A program made the position numbers and the translations under genes. Of a DNA stretch of 64,000 nt, positions 45,418 to 54,715 are shown in pieces (position 1 is the stretch's first letter; every line of letters begins with the position of its first letter). Origin of the DNA: Opacimonas viscosa (GTDB lineage: Bacteria; Pseudomonadota; Gammaproteobacteria; Enterobacterales; Alteromonadaceae); the NCBI RefSeq assembly GCF_024199005.1, contig NZ_JANATA010000001.1, forward strand, positions 186,001 through 250,000. The letters run 5' to 3'. The notes under the pieces were generated by a model that saw nothing but the letters and a program-made list of their open reading frames with translations, searched no databases and was not told the origin of the DNA.

Positions 45418-45918
45418 CTATCTAGACATATTGTTGTTATTGTCACGACTTTGTTTAATCAACTCATTGTTTGCGACATACTGTGATTTGGCTAAACGAT
45501 CATATAAAACAACGTTTGCAGTCGCCGCTAAATTCATATTGTGAAAGGTAGGAATATAAACGACTGAATCTGCTTGTGCGACTAAATCGCGAGGCACCGA
45601 CCCATCCTCAGGACCAAATATATAAAACGCTTTATCTGGGTGAGTAAATTCAGGTAAAGGGATAGCATTTTCCACTAACTCTATCACCACTACCGCAGTA
45701 TCTGCAGGATGCAACTCCATTAAATCCGTGACACCGATAGTAGGTATCATCTTATGAAAGTCTCGGGTATCTGGATTATAATTCTTAGCATAGGCATATC
45801 GTTGACCAGTATACAAAATCCGGTCCACACCAAAACAGCCAGCCGCTCTTAAGATACTAGCAACATTTGTAGCTGACTTTGGGTTACATAAACCAATCGA
45901 GACTTGCTGGTTTTTCAT
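45418..45918 (-). CDS. SPOUT (TrmH/SpoU) family RNA methyltransferase
   Basis: A 166-residue SPOUT-fold RNA 2'-O-methyltransferase-like protein from the ATG at 45918 (the TTG three codons upstream is less likely). Motif 1 is visible as LCNPKSATNVASILRAAGCFG, motif 2 as FIFGPEDGSVP-like YIFGPEDGSVPRDL, and motif 3 as IPTFHNMNLAATANVVLYD, which differs from the usual IPM-x-SLN-x-S-x-A-A. The protein is close to TrmL-sized enzymes; the target nucleotide is not known. Confidence 0.85.
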   Translation of the reverse strand: MKNQQVSIGLCNPKSATNVASILRAAGCFGVDRILYTGQRYAYAKNYNPDTRDFHKMIPTIGVTDLMELHPADTAVVVIELVENAIPLPEFTHPDKAFYIFGPEDGSVPRDLVAQADSVVYIPTFHNMNLAATANVVLYDRLAKSQYVANNELIKQSRDNNNNMSR

Positions 45919-45941
45919 AATTATCAATTACCCATAAAATA

Positions 45942-47171
45942 CTAGCCAAAAAACCAATAACTCACCGCAATCGCTGTCGTTATTCCTGCAGCGTCGGCTG
46001 CCAAGCAACAGCCTACTGCATATCGAGAATACTTAACACCAATTGCGCCTAAATACACAGCTAATACATAAAATGTAGTTTCTGTAGAGCCTTGTAATAC
46101 GCTGGCCAATCTGCCAGCAAATGAATCAGCCCCATGGTACTGCATGGTCTCGATCATAAGTGCACGTGCGCCACTACCACTGAGTGGTTTCATTAATGCC
46201 GTTGGTAAAGCATCGACAAAACGAGTATCCCAACCAAAGATATGTAAAACACTAGCAATACTGGTCATCAAAAAATCGAGTACCCCACTCGCTCGTAACA
46301 TCCCTATTGCAAATAACATAGCCAATAAATAAGGGATCAAGGTTATGGCTAAATCGAAGCCTTTTTTGGCGCCATCGACAAACAATCCATAGGTATCTAA
46401 TCTTTTCCGTGCACCTAAAACCAATACTAAGACAATAAATGTCAACAATAAAAAGTTAGCAATAAGAGATGATTGTGTGGCTAAAACATCGGCCGCTAAT
46501 TGCATAAAATACAACATAATTGCACCGAGTAAAACGATACATCCAAGTCCATATAGTACAATCACACGAGAGAAGAGATTAATTTTTTGTACTAAACATG
46601 TTACTAATACGCCAACCAACGTAGATGCGCTCGTAGCAAGTAAAATGGGTATAAAGACATCCGTTGGACTAATCGCGCCAGCCTCTGTGCGATATAAAAA
46701 AACAGCAATGGGGAATAAAGTCACTGAAGACGTATTGAGGACCAAAAATAATATCTGAGCATTGGTTAGCGTACTTTTGTCCTGCGCTAGACTTTGCATA
46801 TCAGACATGGCTTTAATGCCAAATGGCGTAGCAGCATTATCTAAGCCCAAAACATTCGCCGACAAATTCATTGTAATACTACCGAATGCAGGATGGTTTT
46901 TGGGAATTTCAGGCATCAAACGAGATAACAGAGGTTCGAGTACTTTAGCAAAGCGGTTAACGAGTCCTGATTGCTCAGCGATTTGAAATATACCCAACCA
47001 AAACGCCAATAAACCAATTAAACCAATAGCGATTTCAACCGATAATTTTGCCATGGCCATAACTGCGTCCATCACAGCTGAAAATGCGCCTAAATTACCT
47101 AAAAAGAAGACTTGATAACAGCTAGCAAGAAATGCGCTGAGGATAAAAATCAACCAAATGATTTGCAGCAT
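45942..47171 (-). CDS. SpmA-SpmB fusion, nucleoside-recognition (Gate) membrane protein
   Basis: A 409-residue membrane protein with two Gate/nucleoside-recognition units in one chain. The N-terminal half corresponds to spore maturation protein SpmA (SANVLGLDNAATPFGIKAM) and the C-terminal half to SpmB (PTALMKPLSGSGARALMIE, GSTETTFYVLAVY). In spore formers these are two genes; in many gammaproteobacteria they are fused. The transported substrate in non-sporulating bacteria is unknown. About ten hydrophobic segments are visible. It ends 23 bp upstream of the SPOUT methyltransferase. Confidence 0.9.
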   Translation of the reverse strand: MLQIIWLIFILSAFLASCYQVFFLGNLGAFSAVMDAVMAMAKLSVEIAIGLIGLLAFWLGIFQIAEQSGLVNRFAKVLEPLLSRLMPEIPKNHPAFGSITMNLSANVLGLDNAATPFGIKAMSDMQSLAQDKSTLTNAQILFLVLNTSSVTLFPIAVFLYRTEAGAISPTDVFIPILLATSASTLVGVLVTCLVQKINLFSRVIVLYGLGCIVLLGAIMLYFMQLAADVLATQSSLIANFLLLTFIVLVLVLGARKRLDTYGLFVDGAKKGFDLAITLIPYLLAMLFAIGMLRASGVLDFLMTSIASVLHIFGWDTRFVDALPTALMKPLSGSGARALMIETMQYHGADSFAGRLASVLQGSTETTFYVLAVYLGAIGVKYSRYAVGCCLAADAAGITTAIAVSYWFFG

Positions 47172-47237
47172 GAATTATGATTCTTTTTTTTAGAAGTAAC
47201 CAACATCTCGTGGATGTGAATGTCACAGTGAGCCTAT

Positions 47238-47274
47238 AAAAAAAGGTTAACACTCCAAGCAAAGAATGTTAACC
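47238..47274 (-). terminator. Terminator downstream of the aminotransferase gene
   Basis: GGTTAACA (47245-47252) pairs with TGTTAACC (47267-47274); on the minus strand it is followed by a T-run of seven (plus-strand A-run 47238-47244). It lies about 90 bp after the stop of the aminotransferase gene and before the SpmAB gene. Confidence 0.75.
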
Positions 47275-47362
47275 CTTATGTGACCTGTACCATAAAATGC
47301 TAAAGATCAGAGGTAGTTTATTTTCCTGTCACAATGACATAAATACCTGTCATTACAGCTAA

Positions 47363-48484
47363 TTAACGTAACACTGTGCGTAAACTAGACAAGCAAAAAT
47401 CGATATTTTTGGTCGTCGCTGCATGGCCCATTAAACCTATACGCCAGACTTTACCAGCCAGTGCACCTAAACCAGCGCCTATCTCCAAGTTAAATTCATT
47501 TAACAAGCGGTTACGCACCAGCGCATCATCTACTCCATCAGGAATGACAACGGTGTTTAATTGCGGTAGTCGTGATTCAGGAGCAACTAATAATTCTAGT
47601 CCCAACTCGGTTAGACCTGTTTTTAAAAGCTCATGCATAGCAGCGTGTCGGTGCCAACTATTTTCCAGCCCTTCTTCATGCACCAAACGCAAAGATTCAT
47701 GTAAAGCGTACAAGCTGTTCACTGGCGCTGTATGATGATAAGCGCGTTTGCCACCTTGGCCCCAATAACCGACAATGAGGTTAAGATCTAAAAACCAACT
47801 TTGTACTGGAGTTTTTCTATGTTGAATCTTATGGAGGGCTTTGTCACTAAAGCTGACTGGAGACAATCCAGGAACACATGATAGACATTTTTGTGATCCT
47901 GAATAAATCGCATCAATTTGCCAATCATCAACACGCAATTCAATCCCAGCCAGTGACGTAACAGCATCAACAATAGTCATGCAATCATGTTGCTTAGCAA
48001 GTGCGCAGATTGCTTGCGCATCGTTTCTCACCCCCGTTGAAGTTTCTGCATGTACAAACCCCACAAATTTGGCATCTGGGTGAGCATGTAAAGCTGCTTC
48101 AATACTTTCTAGGGAGTTTGGTTCTCCCCATTGTGCAGTAACAACAATAGCTTCAGCGCCTGCCCGTTCAACGTTTTCTTTCATCCTCCCACCAAACACA
48201 CCATTTTGGCAAACGATGACTTTTTCACCTGGCTCGACTAAATTAACAATACACGCTTCCATACCTGCTGAACCTGGTGCAGATATAGGCATAGTTAACT
48301 GATTTTCAGTTTTAAATACATACTGTAATAAGGCTTTTGTTTCATCCATTAACTCAATAAATTGTGGATCTAAATGCCCTAAAGTGGGTCTGGCTAACGC
48401 ATTAAGAACCTGTGGGGAAACATCAGACGGTCCTGGTCCCATCAGTGTTCTGTTATTAGGAATGAAGGTGTTGAAAGTACGCAT
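47363..48484 (-). CDS. Class V aminotransferase (alanine/serine-glyoxylate aminotransferase family)
   Basis: A 373-residue PLP enzyme from the ATG at 48484 (GAGG upstream); the longer frame to 48517 is less likely. MGPGPSDVSPQVLNALARPTLGH is the typical opening. The PLP lysine lies in SGSQKCLSCVPGLSP. PISAPGSAGMEA contributes the cofactor phosphate region. Family members move an amino group between alanine or serine and glyoxylate or pyruvate. The preferred donor cannot be decided from sequence. It stands alone between two minus-strand terminators. Confidence 0.9.
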   Translation of the reverse strand: MRTFNTFIPNNRTLMGPGPSDVSPQVLNALARPTLGHLDPQFIELMDETKALLQYVFKTENQLTMPISAPGSAGMEACIVNLVEPGEKVIVCQNGVFGGRMKENVERAGAEAIVVTAQWGEPNSLESIEAALHAHPDAKFVGFVHAETSTGVRNDAQAICALAKQHDCMTIVDAVTSLAGIELRVDDWQIDAIYSGSQKCLSCVPGLSPVSFSDKALHKIQHRKTPVQSWFLDLNLIVGYWGQGGKRAYHHTAPVNSLYALHESLRLVHEEGLENSWHRHAAMHELLKTGLTELGLELLVAPESRLPQLNTVVIPDGVDDALVRNRLLNEFNLEIGAGLGALAGKVWRIGLMGHAATTKNIDFCLSSLRTVLR

Positions 48485-48593
48485 AAATAGCCTCACTAGT
48501 AAATTTTTTATTAGCATAATAAAGAATCATACTTATGACTATTATCCTATAGTCCTGCTCCACAATATCCGAACATAAAATTAACTAATAAGT

Positions 48594-48624
48594 AAAAAAA
48601 AAACCGCACAAATGAAGGTGCGGT
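48594..48624 (-). terminator. Terminator of the rlmJ-kinase-tesB unit
   Basis: ACCGCAC (48603-48609) pairs with GTGCGGT (48618-48624) around eight bases; on the minus strand a run of ten or more T residues follows. It lies about 170 bp downstream of tesB. The rest of 48485-48792 is AT-rich with no gene; it should contain the promoter of the aminotransferase. Confidence 0.9.
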
Positions 48625-48792
48625 ATCTAAATAGACTCGGGAGAGCCAACGTGAAACACATAAAAACTGTATAAAATATATACAATCATAAGGCATTAAT
48701 CTAGTACATAATTTTACCAAAATCTGTGTTTATAACGTGAACAAACTCCCTTGCACTATAAATATTGGTTTAGATTAAAAAAGAATAAATAT

Positions 48793-49656
48793 TTATTCTT
48801 TTATTCTAATCATGCCCTCTTGCATTGTCGTTGCGACGATCTCTCCACTAGCAGTAAAGAACTGTCCTTTAACAAGTGCTCGTGAATTACCAGAGAATGG
48901 GCTTTGCGTATGATAAATGTGCCATTGATTAAAATCTAAAGGTTTATGGAACCAAACGGCATGGTCTATGGTTGCCATTCGCAAGCGTGGATCTTGACTG
49001 TGAATGGGATGTGCTTGCAAGGCTGTCGATAAAAAATGGTAATCTGATGCATAGGCCAGTGCTGCCTGATGCATGATTAACTCATCTCTGATTGCATGGC
49101 GACTGCGCATCCAAATAAACCGTTCAGGTTCCACTACTGCAGCACCGAAACATTCTTTTATGTTCACTGTTTTGATATCAATAGGTTTATGATATTCCAA
49201 TGTTTTACTCAGTTCGGGGCTCAGTGGAGAATGTTTTTGCGCAAATAAGTCAATATCATAATCCAAAGAATCAGGAACTGGTAAACGAGGTATATTACCG
49301 TACTGGTGACTTAAACCTGGCTGTTCTAATTGGAAAGAGGCCGTCATGTAAAAAATGGTTTTGCCGTGTTGAATCGCTTTGACTCGGCGAGTTGAAAAAC
49401 TCCGACCTTCGCGAACGACCTCCACATCATAAACGATGGGTTTACTCGCATCGCCAGGCAATAAGAAATAACTATGAAAAGAATGTGCATACTGATCTTT
49501 GTCCACTGTTTTATATGCGGCAACTAACGCTTGGCCTAATACCTGACCGCCAAAGACCGCTGGAAAACCTAAGTCCCAACTAATACCGCGATATAATCCC
49601 TCTTCTAATACCTCTAGATCTAAAAGTTCTTGTAGATTAACGTTTGAAATGGTCAT
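48793..49656 (-). CDS. tesB: Acyl-CoA thioesterase II TesB
   Basis: A 287-residue double hot-dog thioesterase that hydrolyses medium- and long-chain acyl-CoA. FGGQVLGQALVAA and HSFHSYFLLPGDASKPI are diagnostic; the catalytic Asp lies in ATIDHAVWFHKP. I choose the ATG at 49656, inside the end of the kinase gene (20-bp overlap); GAGAAG precedes it. Overlap implies translational coupling to the kinase. Confidence 0.94.
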   Translation of the reverse strand: MTISNVNLQELLDLEVLEEGLYRGISWDLGFPAVFGGQVLGQALVAAYKTVDKDQYAHSFHSYFLLPGDASKPIVYDVEVVREGRSFSTRRVKAIQHGKTIFYMTASFQLEQPGLSHQYGNIPRLPVPDSLDYDIDLFAQKHSPLSPELSKTLEYHKPIDIKTVNIKECFGAAVVEPERFIWMRSRHAIRDELIMHQAALAYASDYHFLSTALQAHPIHSQDPRLRMATIDHAVWFHKPLDFNQWHIYHTQSPFSGNSRALVKGQFFTASGEIVATTMQEGMIRIKE

Positions 49657-51499
49657 TCCTCTTCTCATTTGTTTGGCGCTGCTTCACGTTGCGCGGATAA
49701 AAATGTTCTGGCGCTGTAGCAGCATATGAAAAACGCTGAGGATCTTTGCCGGGTAGTTTCATAAAACCAGCCATCCCCATGTCATTGATATCGTTTACAT
49801 GCCTGATGATATCATCTAGTAGGCTTTTGAAACGAACTTCTTTACTTTCATCAAGCAAAACTAAACTGCTATGAATTTTCATATGTGTCGACAACACTTC
49901 AAAAATAATACACCCTGAATGTCGAATAGTATTCAACTCATTGATGACACATTGTATACCAAGTGGCAGTGTTAAATTTTCATCAGGATCACTACCATCC
50001 TCGAAATAGGAATGTTCCCGAGAAAGTTGGACATCATTGAGTTCATTGTTAACCCGATATGGGATCTTGGCCGCACTATCAATCACAAATATATCAGTTG
50101 CCGATTCACGAGAAAAATGCTGCGTCATTTTCGCATCGAACAAACACGCTTTGAAAACACCTTTGCGGTGAATAGCTCTGGCAAGTGTGATCACATTTGC
50201 CAGAGATTGCTCTACCGAGCGCTGCATACTATGCGCATATAAAGTAAAATGCGCATCTACTTCTATCCCTTGCTTGTCCCAACGAATAGCCATGCCACCA
50301 ACGAGCGGAAATTTCCCTAATCGACTAACAGCAGTGATAAACGCTTTTTCATTATCGCCCATGCCTTGTAAGTATTGTTTATAGTAGCGTTCGAATTGAG
50401 CATCATGACTCTGTTCAATGGTAATGTCGTCAGTTAACACCTCTTCTCGTAAAAATGATTTACGAGAACTGTACACAACTGTCTCAACATCCCGTTCAAT
50501 AACAGACAAATAACAAGGTAACAATACTGTCTCGGTAGGGGTGTAAGATGGATTAAAAACTAAATTACGCAAATAAAATTGATGTGTATTGAGATACTTG
50601 ATGCCCTCGGAGCGATTTACTTGTTCCTTAGCAAAGAGTGCATTCATGATGTCAGCGCAAACTTTGGGCAAACCTAGGGAGTTTGGGGTAATAACACCTT
50701 TGCCAAACCGTGCCCCCTGGCCTGAGCAAAGCGCATAAATCGTACTCATTAAACCTTGATAGTCGAAAATTGGCGATGATAACTGCCCTTGCATTTGTTC
50801 GTCACCAATGAAATAAACATCACCAAGACGAGCATTGGAGGTTTGCATATCTTGACTCAATAAATCCATAAAATTATCACTCACATACTGCCCGCGAAGA
50901 TCACACTGAGCAAAAACACTACTGCCCCAATCAATAACTTGTAATGTTTCGGAAGATTCATCCCATATTAAATTTGACGGTTTTATATCGCCATGAATTT
51001 GGATCCGTTTACCATTGGCTTTACTGTGTAGATAATTAAAAACATCGAGAAGCTGTAATAGTACTTTGATTGCCATCTGCGGCGGTATTTTACCAAAACA
51101 CAATGAGTATTCTTCTAAGTCTTTACCCGGAGCCCTCTCCATCACCAATATGGATTGGTTGTGAGCTCTGTGAAAAGCGATAAATTTTGGCACTGCAGCA
51201 TGTGAGACTTGACTCAACATGTATGCTTCTTCTTCTAAGCGATCTTGAATCGTTTGTGGTAAATCACTGCGTGAGAATTTGAAAACGTATTCTTGTCCCG
51301 TCTCGGTAGTGCCAGCGAAAACGAAACCGAACGCCCCCTTACCAATTAACTGAATATCATGATAACCGAGTCGCTGTAATTCTTTGGTACATAGCGCAAA
51401 CCAATTTTTGAGCTTTTTTGCATCTTTAGAGGACAGGAGATAAAAAGATTGATCCTCTGGAATATAAAAATGTTGAATATTGGCCTGCGTATTAGGCAT
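49637..51499 (-). CDS. Serine/threonine protein kinase with unknown C-terminal region
   Basis: A 620-residue cytoplasmic protein. Residues about 45-310 form a eukaryotic-type kinase domain: Gly-rich loop GKGAFGFVFAG (53-63), ATP-anchoring Lys74, catalytic Asp171 in HGDIKPSN (the Arg of HRD is Gly, so a non-RD kinase) and Asp190-Trp-Gly for DFG. The remaining half has no membrane helix or PASTA repeats and I cannot assign it. It starts 2 bp after the rlmJ stop and overlaps tesB. This placement suggests a link between ribosome modification, signalling and acyl-CoA metabolism, but the substrate is unknown. Confidence 0.88.
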   Translation of the reverse strand: MPNTQANIQHFYIPEDQSFYLLSSKDAKKLKNWFALCTKELQRLGYHDIQLIGKGAFGFVFAGTTETGQEYVFKFSRSDLPQTIQDRLEEEAYMLSQVSHAAVPKFIAFHRAHNQSILVMERAPGKDLEEYSLCFGKIPPQMAIKVLLQLLDVFNYLHSKANGKRIQIHGDIKPSNLIWDESSETLQVIDWGSSVFAQCDLRGQYVSDNFMDLLSQDMQTSNARLGDVYFIGDEQMQGQLSSPIFDYQGLMSTIYALCSGQGARFGKGVITPNSLGLPKVCADIMNALFAKEQVNRSEGIKYLNTHQFYLRNLVFNPSYTPTETVLLPCYLSVIERDVETVVYSSRKSFLREEVLTDDITIEQSHDAQFERYYKQYLQGMGDNEKAFITAVSRLGKFPLVGGMAIRWDKQGIEVDAHFTLYAHSMQRSVEQSLANVITLARAIHRKGVFKACLFDAKMTQHFSRESATDIFVIDSAAKIPYRVNNELNDVQLSREHSYFEDGSDPDENLTLPLGIQCVINELNTIRHSGCIIFEVLSTHMKIHSSLVLLDESKEVRFKSLLDDIIRHVNDINDMGMAGFMKLPGKDPQRFSYAATAPEHFYPRNVKQRQTNEKRNDHFKR

Positions 51500-51501
51500 G
51501 T

Positions 51502-52371
51502 TTAATTAGGTACTTGGAGCCATTTAGCGCGCACTACAAAACGCTGTGAACTGACTGAATTCAAGATTTCAACTACTTCATTCAAACTGGTATGAACCTC
51601 CTCAAAACAACCGTATGGTAAATTTATACACAGCATTCCAGAACCAAACATACCGACAGCTGTAGCATCAAAATCAGTCATATACAGTTCAAACTGAGCA
51701 ATATTTTTCGCCTCAATTGAGTGGTCTAATGAGTGACAAAGCTGTTCACTTAGTCCTGATTTAGGGCCTGCTTTGCTAGACAATAACGGATACCATAATA
51801 AATATGCTGCGGTTGGCCATTTCGGGAAATTTTCGCACAGTGCATCTTTTACCCAAGAGTATTCAGCTGTTTGCTCATAGGGTGGATCGATTAACACCAA
51901 ACCTCTTTTAATCAAAGGTGGACAGAGTCGTTTTAAACCGACAAAACTATCTTCTTGGTATAAGTTAACCCCCTTTCCCCCAATGTTATTTTGTAACTCA
52001 GCAAACGCTTGAGGATGTAATTCACAGACATGCATTTGGTCATTCTCACGCAGTGCAGAGTTCAACAAATATGGACTCCCAGGTAGTTCACCATGCTGCA
52101 AACAACGTAGCAATACCGCGACGTATTCTTTAAGCAAAGGATGCTCTAAGACGGCACTAGCATCTACCAAATGTTGAGCACCGCTGGCAAATTCACCACT
52201 GCGTTGAATTTCAGAAGCTGCGAGAGGATATAAACCAGCACCACCATGAGTGTCAATGACTGTAAAAGGTTTCGTTTTCTGACTAAGTTTGCCCAACGTA
52301 CTCAACAGTGTCATATGTTTGAGAATGTCGGCATGATTTCCTGTGTGGTAAATGTGTTGATAACTTAGCAT
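51502..52371 (-). CDS. rlmJ: 23S rRNA A2030 N6-methyltransferase RlmJ
   Basis: A 289-residue SAM-dependent enzyme that methylates A2030 of 23S rRNA. It starts MLSYQHIYHTGNHADILKH, has the SAM site IDTHGGAGLY and the catalytic LVLIDPPYEQ (DPPY, N6-adenine methylation). The ATG at 52371 has AAGG with five-base spacing; the GTG two codons upstream overlaps that site and is less likely. First gene of the rlmJ-kinase-tesB unit. Confidence 0.94.
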   Translation of the reverse strand: MLSYQHIYHTGNHADILKHMTLLSTLGKLSQKTKPFTVIDTHGGAGLYPLAASEIQRSGEFASGAQHLVDASAVLEHPLLKEYVAVLLRCLQHGELPGSPYLLNSALRENDQMHVCELHPQAFAELQNNIGGKGVNLYQEDSFVGLKRLCPPLIKRGLVLIDPPYEQTAEYSWVKDALCENFPKWPTAAYLLWYPLLSSKAGPKSGLSEQLCHSLDHSIEAKNIAQFELYMTDFDATAVGMFGSGMLCINLPYGCFEEVHTSLNEVVEILNSVSSQRFVVRAKWLQVPN

Positions 52372-52408
52372 AAGCACCTTAGCTGATTTTTTTGTATGAT
52401 AACGTTAT

Positions 52409-53731
52409 TTACCTTAAATGAGCCAGCATCTTTGTAGGATGTTGTAAAAACTTCAACCATAAATTATTAAATTTCACCATAGTAGCGCCATCAATAATAC
52501 GATGGTCACCTGACCAGGATACATTCATGATAGCTTGAGAATGAATATTACCTGCTTCATCAAATCTAGGTAGTCGCTGTATTTTACCTACCGCGACAAT
52601 CGCCACTTCTGGATGATTAATGACAGGCGTGGCTACTAATCCACCTATCGAGCCAATATTAGAAATCGTTATCGTCCCCCCTTGCAACTCAGATGCCTTA
52701 AGTTCTCCTGCTTTCGCCTTTTTAATCAATACTTGTACCTGCTGGGCTATTTCGAATAAGCTTTTTTGTGCAACATCTTTAATATTCGGGACTAATAACC
52801 CCTGAGGACTATCTACTGCAAAACCAATGTTATGCTGCCCTTTATATATTATTTCTTGCATATCAGCAGAAACTTGGCTGTTGATAATCGGATATTTATG
52901 GAGTGCTAATGATAACGCTTTGATCATAAATGGGAGTAACGTTAACTTAATGTCATGCAGTGCAAATTCAGGTTGTAATGCCGTTTGCATATTTAATAGA
53001 TTTTGTATAGCACATTCATCTGTGACAGAAAAATGCGGTATTGTTTGTACCGAATTTATCATGTGTCGAGCCATTGCTGCTTGCATACCACGTAATGGAA
53101 CAACGCGATCAGCTGTGACAGTCTGAACCGTTAGTGCTGCTGGTTGTGCCTCAAACTGCTGGGTATCGTCATTGGTATGATTGTCATTAGTATCATCGTA
53201 ATTGCTATTGTTGACGTTGGGCAAATGCACACTCGGGTTACGTTCAGTTGTGTTACCCAAAGTGGTATTTTGTTCCAGTAGATCTTCTTTGAGCACTCGG
53301 CCTTTTTTACCTGAGCCTTGTACCGTTTGAATATTAATCCCTTGCTCTTTTGCAATCCGTCGAACAGCAGGACTCGCCAATACTTTTGACTGTGGAGGTT
53401 GAGAACCCAAGTTTGTAACTCGGTCTGGTTTGTTTACAGGAACTGATTTATTGACTAGATCTGATTTGTGTAGTGGTTCAGACTCGCAATGTTCATCTGG
53501 GATAAGGGCAAATAAAGGTGCATGAACTTTAGCAATATCCCCTACCTGATAATATAGCTTGGCGACTGTGCCACTGTGCATAGCGGGGATTTGTACGGTT
53601 GCTTTGTCTGTCATCACTTCGGCAACTGGATCATCTTCTTGAATAACTTGACCTTCACTGACGAGCCATTCTAACAACTCACATTCAACAATGCCCTCGC
53701 CTATATCGGGTAAAATAAACTCTTGCATCAT
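52409..53731 (-). CDS. bkdB: Branched-chain 2-oxoacid dehydrogenase E2 (lipoamide acyltransferase)
   Basis: A 440-residue E2 with one N-terminal lipoyl domain (lipoyl Lys in MTDKATVQIP), a flexible linker, a peripheral-subunit-binding domain (ASPAVRRIAKEQGINI, GSGKKGRVLKEDL) and a catalytic acyltransferase domain ending with SWSGDHRIIDGATM (catalytic His and Asp). It transfers the acyl group from E1 to CoA in Val/Leu/Ile breakdown. The E1 genes precede it (6-bp spacing to E1beta). No E3 gene is adjacent, so the complex must borrow lipoamide dehydrogenase from elsewhere. The substrate class is inferred from the E1 type. Confidence 0.9.
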   Translation of the reverse strand: MMQEFILPDIGEGIVECELLEWLVSEGQVIQEDDPVAEVMTDKATVQIPAMHSGTVAKLYYQVGDIAKVHAPLFALIPDEHCESEPLHKSDLVNKSVPVNKPDRVTNLGSQPPQSKVLASPAVRRIAKEQGINIQTVQGSGKKGRVLKEDLLEQNTTLGNTTERNPSVHLPNVNNSNYDDTNDNHTNDDTQQFEAQPAALTVQTVTADRVVPLRGMQAAMARHMINSVQTIPHFSVTDECAIQNLLNMQTALQPEFALHDIKLTLLPFMIKALSLALHKYPIINSQVSADMQEIIYKGQHNIGFAVDSPQGLLVPNIKDVAQKSLFEIAQQVQVLIKKAKAGELKASELQGGTITISNIGSIGGLVATPVINHPEVAIVAVGKIQRLPRFDEAGNIHSQAIMNVSWSGDHRIIDGATMVKFNNLWLKFLQHPTKMLAHLR

Positions 53732-53737
53732 GACTCC

Positions 53738-54715
53738 TTAATAATTCATCGTTGCGATAATGGCTTCATATGTTTTAAGCGCATCTGGCATATATTCTTT
53801 TTCATGGACTAATGGATAAGGGGTATCTAACCCACACACCCGCATAATCGGAGCCTCTAAAGATAAAAAACACTGGGATTGGATTTCTGCGGCTACCTCC
53901 GCAGCAAATCCAGCTGTAAGCGGAGCTTCATGGTTAATCAACAAACGTCCCGTTTTGACCACTGATGTACTCACAGTGGCGATATCCCAAGGTAAAATGG
54001 ATTGCAAATCTATGACTTCACACGAAATTCCGTCACCCAGAGCACGTTGTGCCGCCTCTTGAATAATTTCGACTTGAGCGCCCCATGCGACTAATGTGAT
54101 ATCTGAACCGGTCTGCACAATATCTGCATGACCGAGGGGTAATTCATAGTCGCTTTCAGGTACATCCCCGACTGCAGCTCGATATAAGCGTTTGGGCTCA
54201 AAAAATATGACTGGGTCAGGTTCACGTATAGCGCTTAATAACAATCCTTTAGCCTGGTATGGATTTCTTGGGATAACGACTTTAATACCAGGGATATGCG
54301 CAAAAAAAGCCTCTGGTGATTGGGAATGATAATGCCCCCCTGCAATGCCTCCGCCATACGGTGTGCGAATCGTTAAACCGCCACAATCAAATTGTCCGCC
54401 TGAACGGTAGCGAAATTTTGCCGTTTCATTAATAATTTGATCAAACGCAGGGAAAATATAATCACCAAATTGGATCTCTGCTACTGGCTTACACCCTTGA
54501 GCTGCCAAACCATTAGCAAAACCAATAATGCCTTGTTCAACCAAGGGAGTGTTAAAGCAACGCTCACGACCAAACTCTTCTTGCAAATGACTGGTTGCTC
54601 TAAATACACCACCAAAATGCCCTACGTCTTCGCCTAGCACCAATACTTTGTTGTCTGCTCGCATTGCTGTAATGAGTGCGTTGTTAATTGCTTGCAATAA
54701 ATTCATTTGCGCCAT
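53738..54715 (-). CDS. bkdA2: 2-oxoacid dehydrogenase E1 beta subunit
   Basis: A 325-residue transketolase-like beta subunit ([66 protein letters not shown]). With E1alpha it forms the thiamine-diphosphate-dependent decarboxylase of the branched-chain complex. Its ATG shares one base with the E1alpha stop (TAATG), the tightest possible coupling for equal subunit amounts. Confidence 0.92.
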   Translation of the reverse strand: MAQMNLLQAINNALITAMRADNKVLVLGEDVGHFGGVFRATSHLQEEFGRERCFNTPLVEQGIIGFANGLAAQGCKPVAEIQFGDYIFPAFDQIINETAKFRYRSGGQFDCGGLTIRTPYGGGIAGGHYHSQSPEAFFAHIPGIKVVIPRNPYQAKGLLLSAIREPDPVIFFEPKRLYRAAVGDVPESDYELPLGHADIVQTGSDITLVAWGAQVEIIQEAAQRALGDGISCEVIDLQSILPWDIATVSTSVVKTGRLLINHEAPLTAGFAAEVAAEIQSQCFLSLEAPIMRVCGLDTPYPLVHEKEYMPDALKTYEAIIATMNY

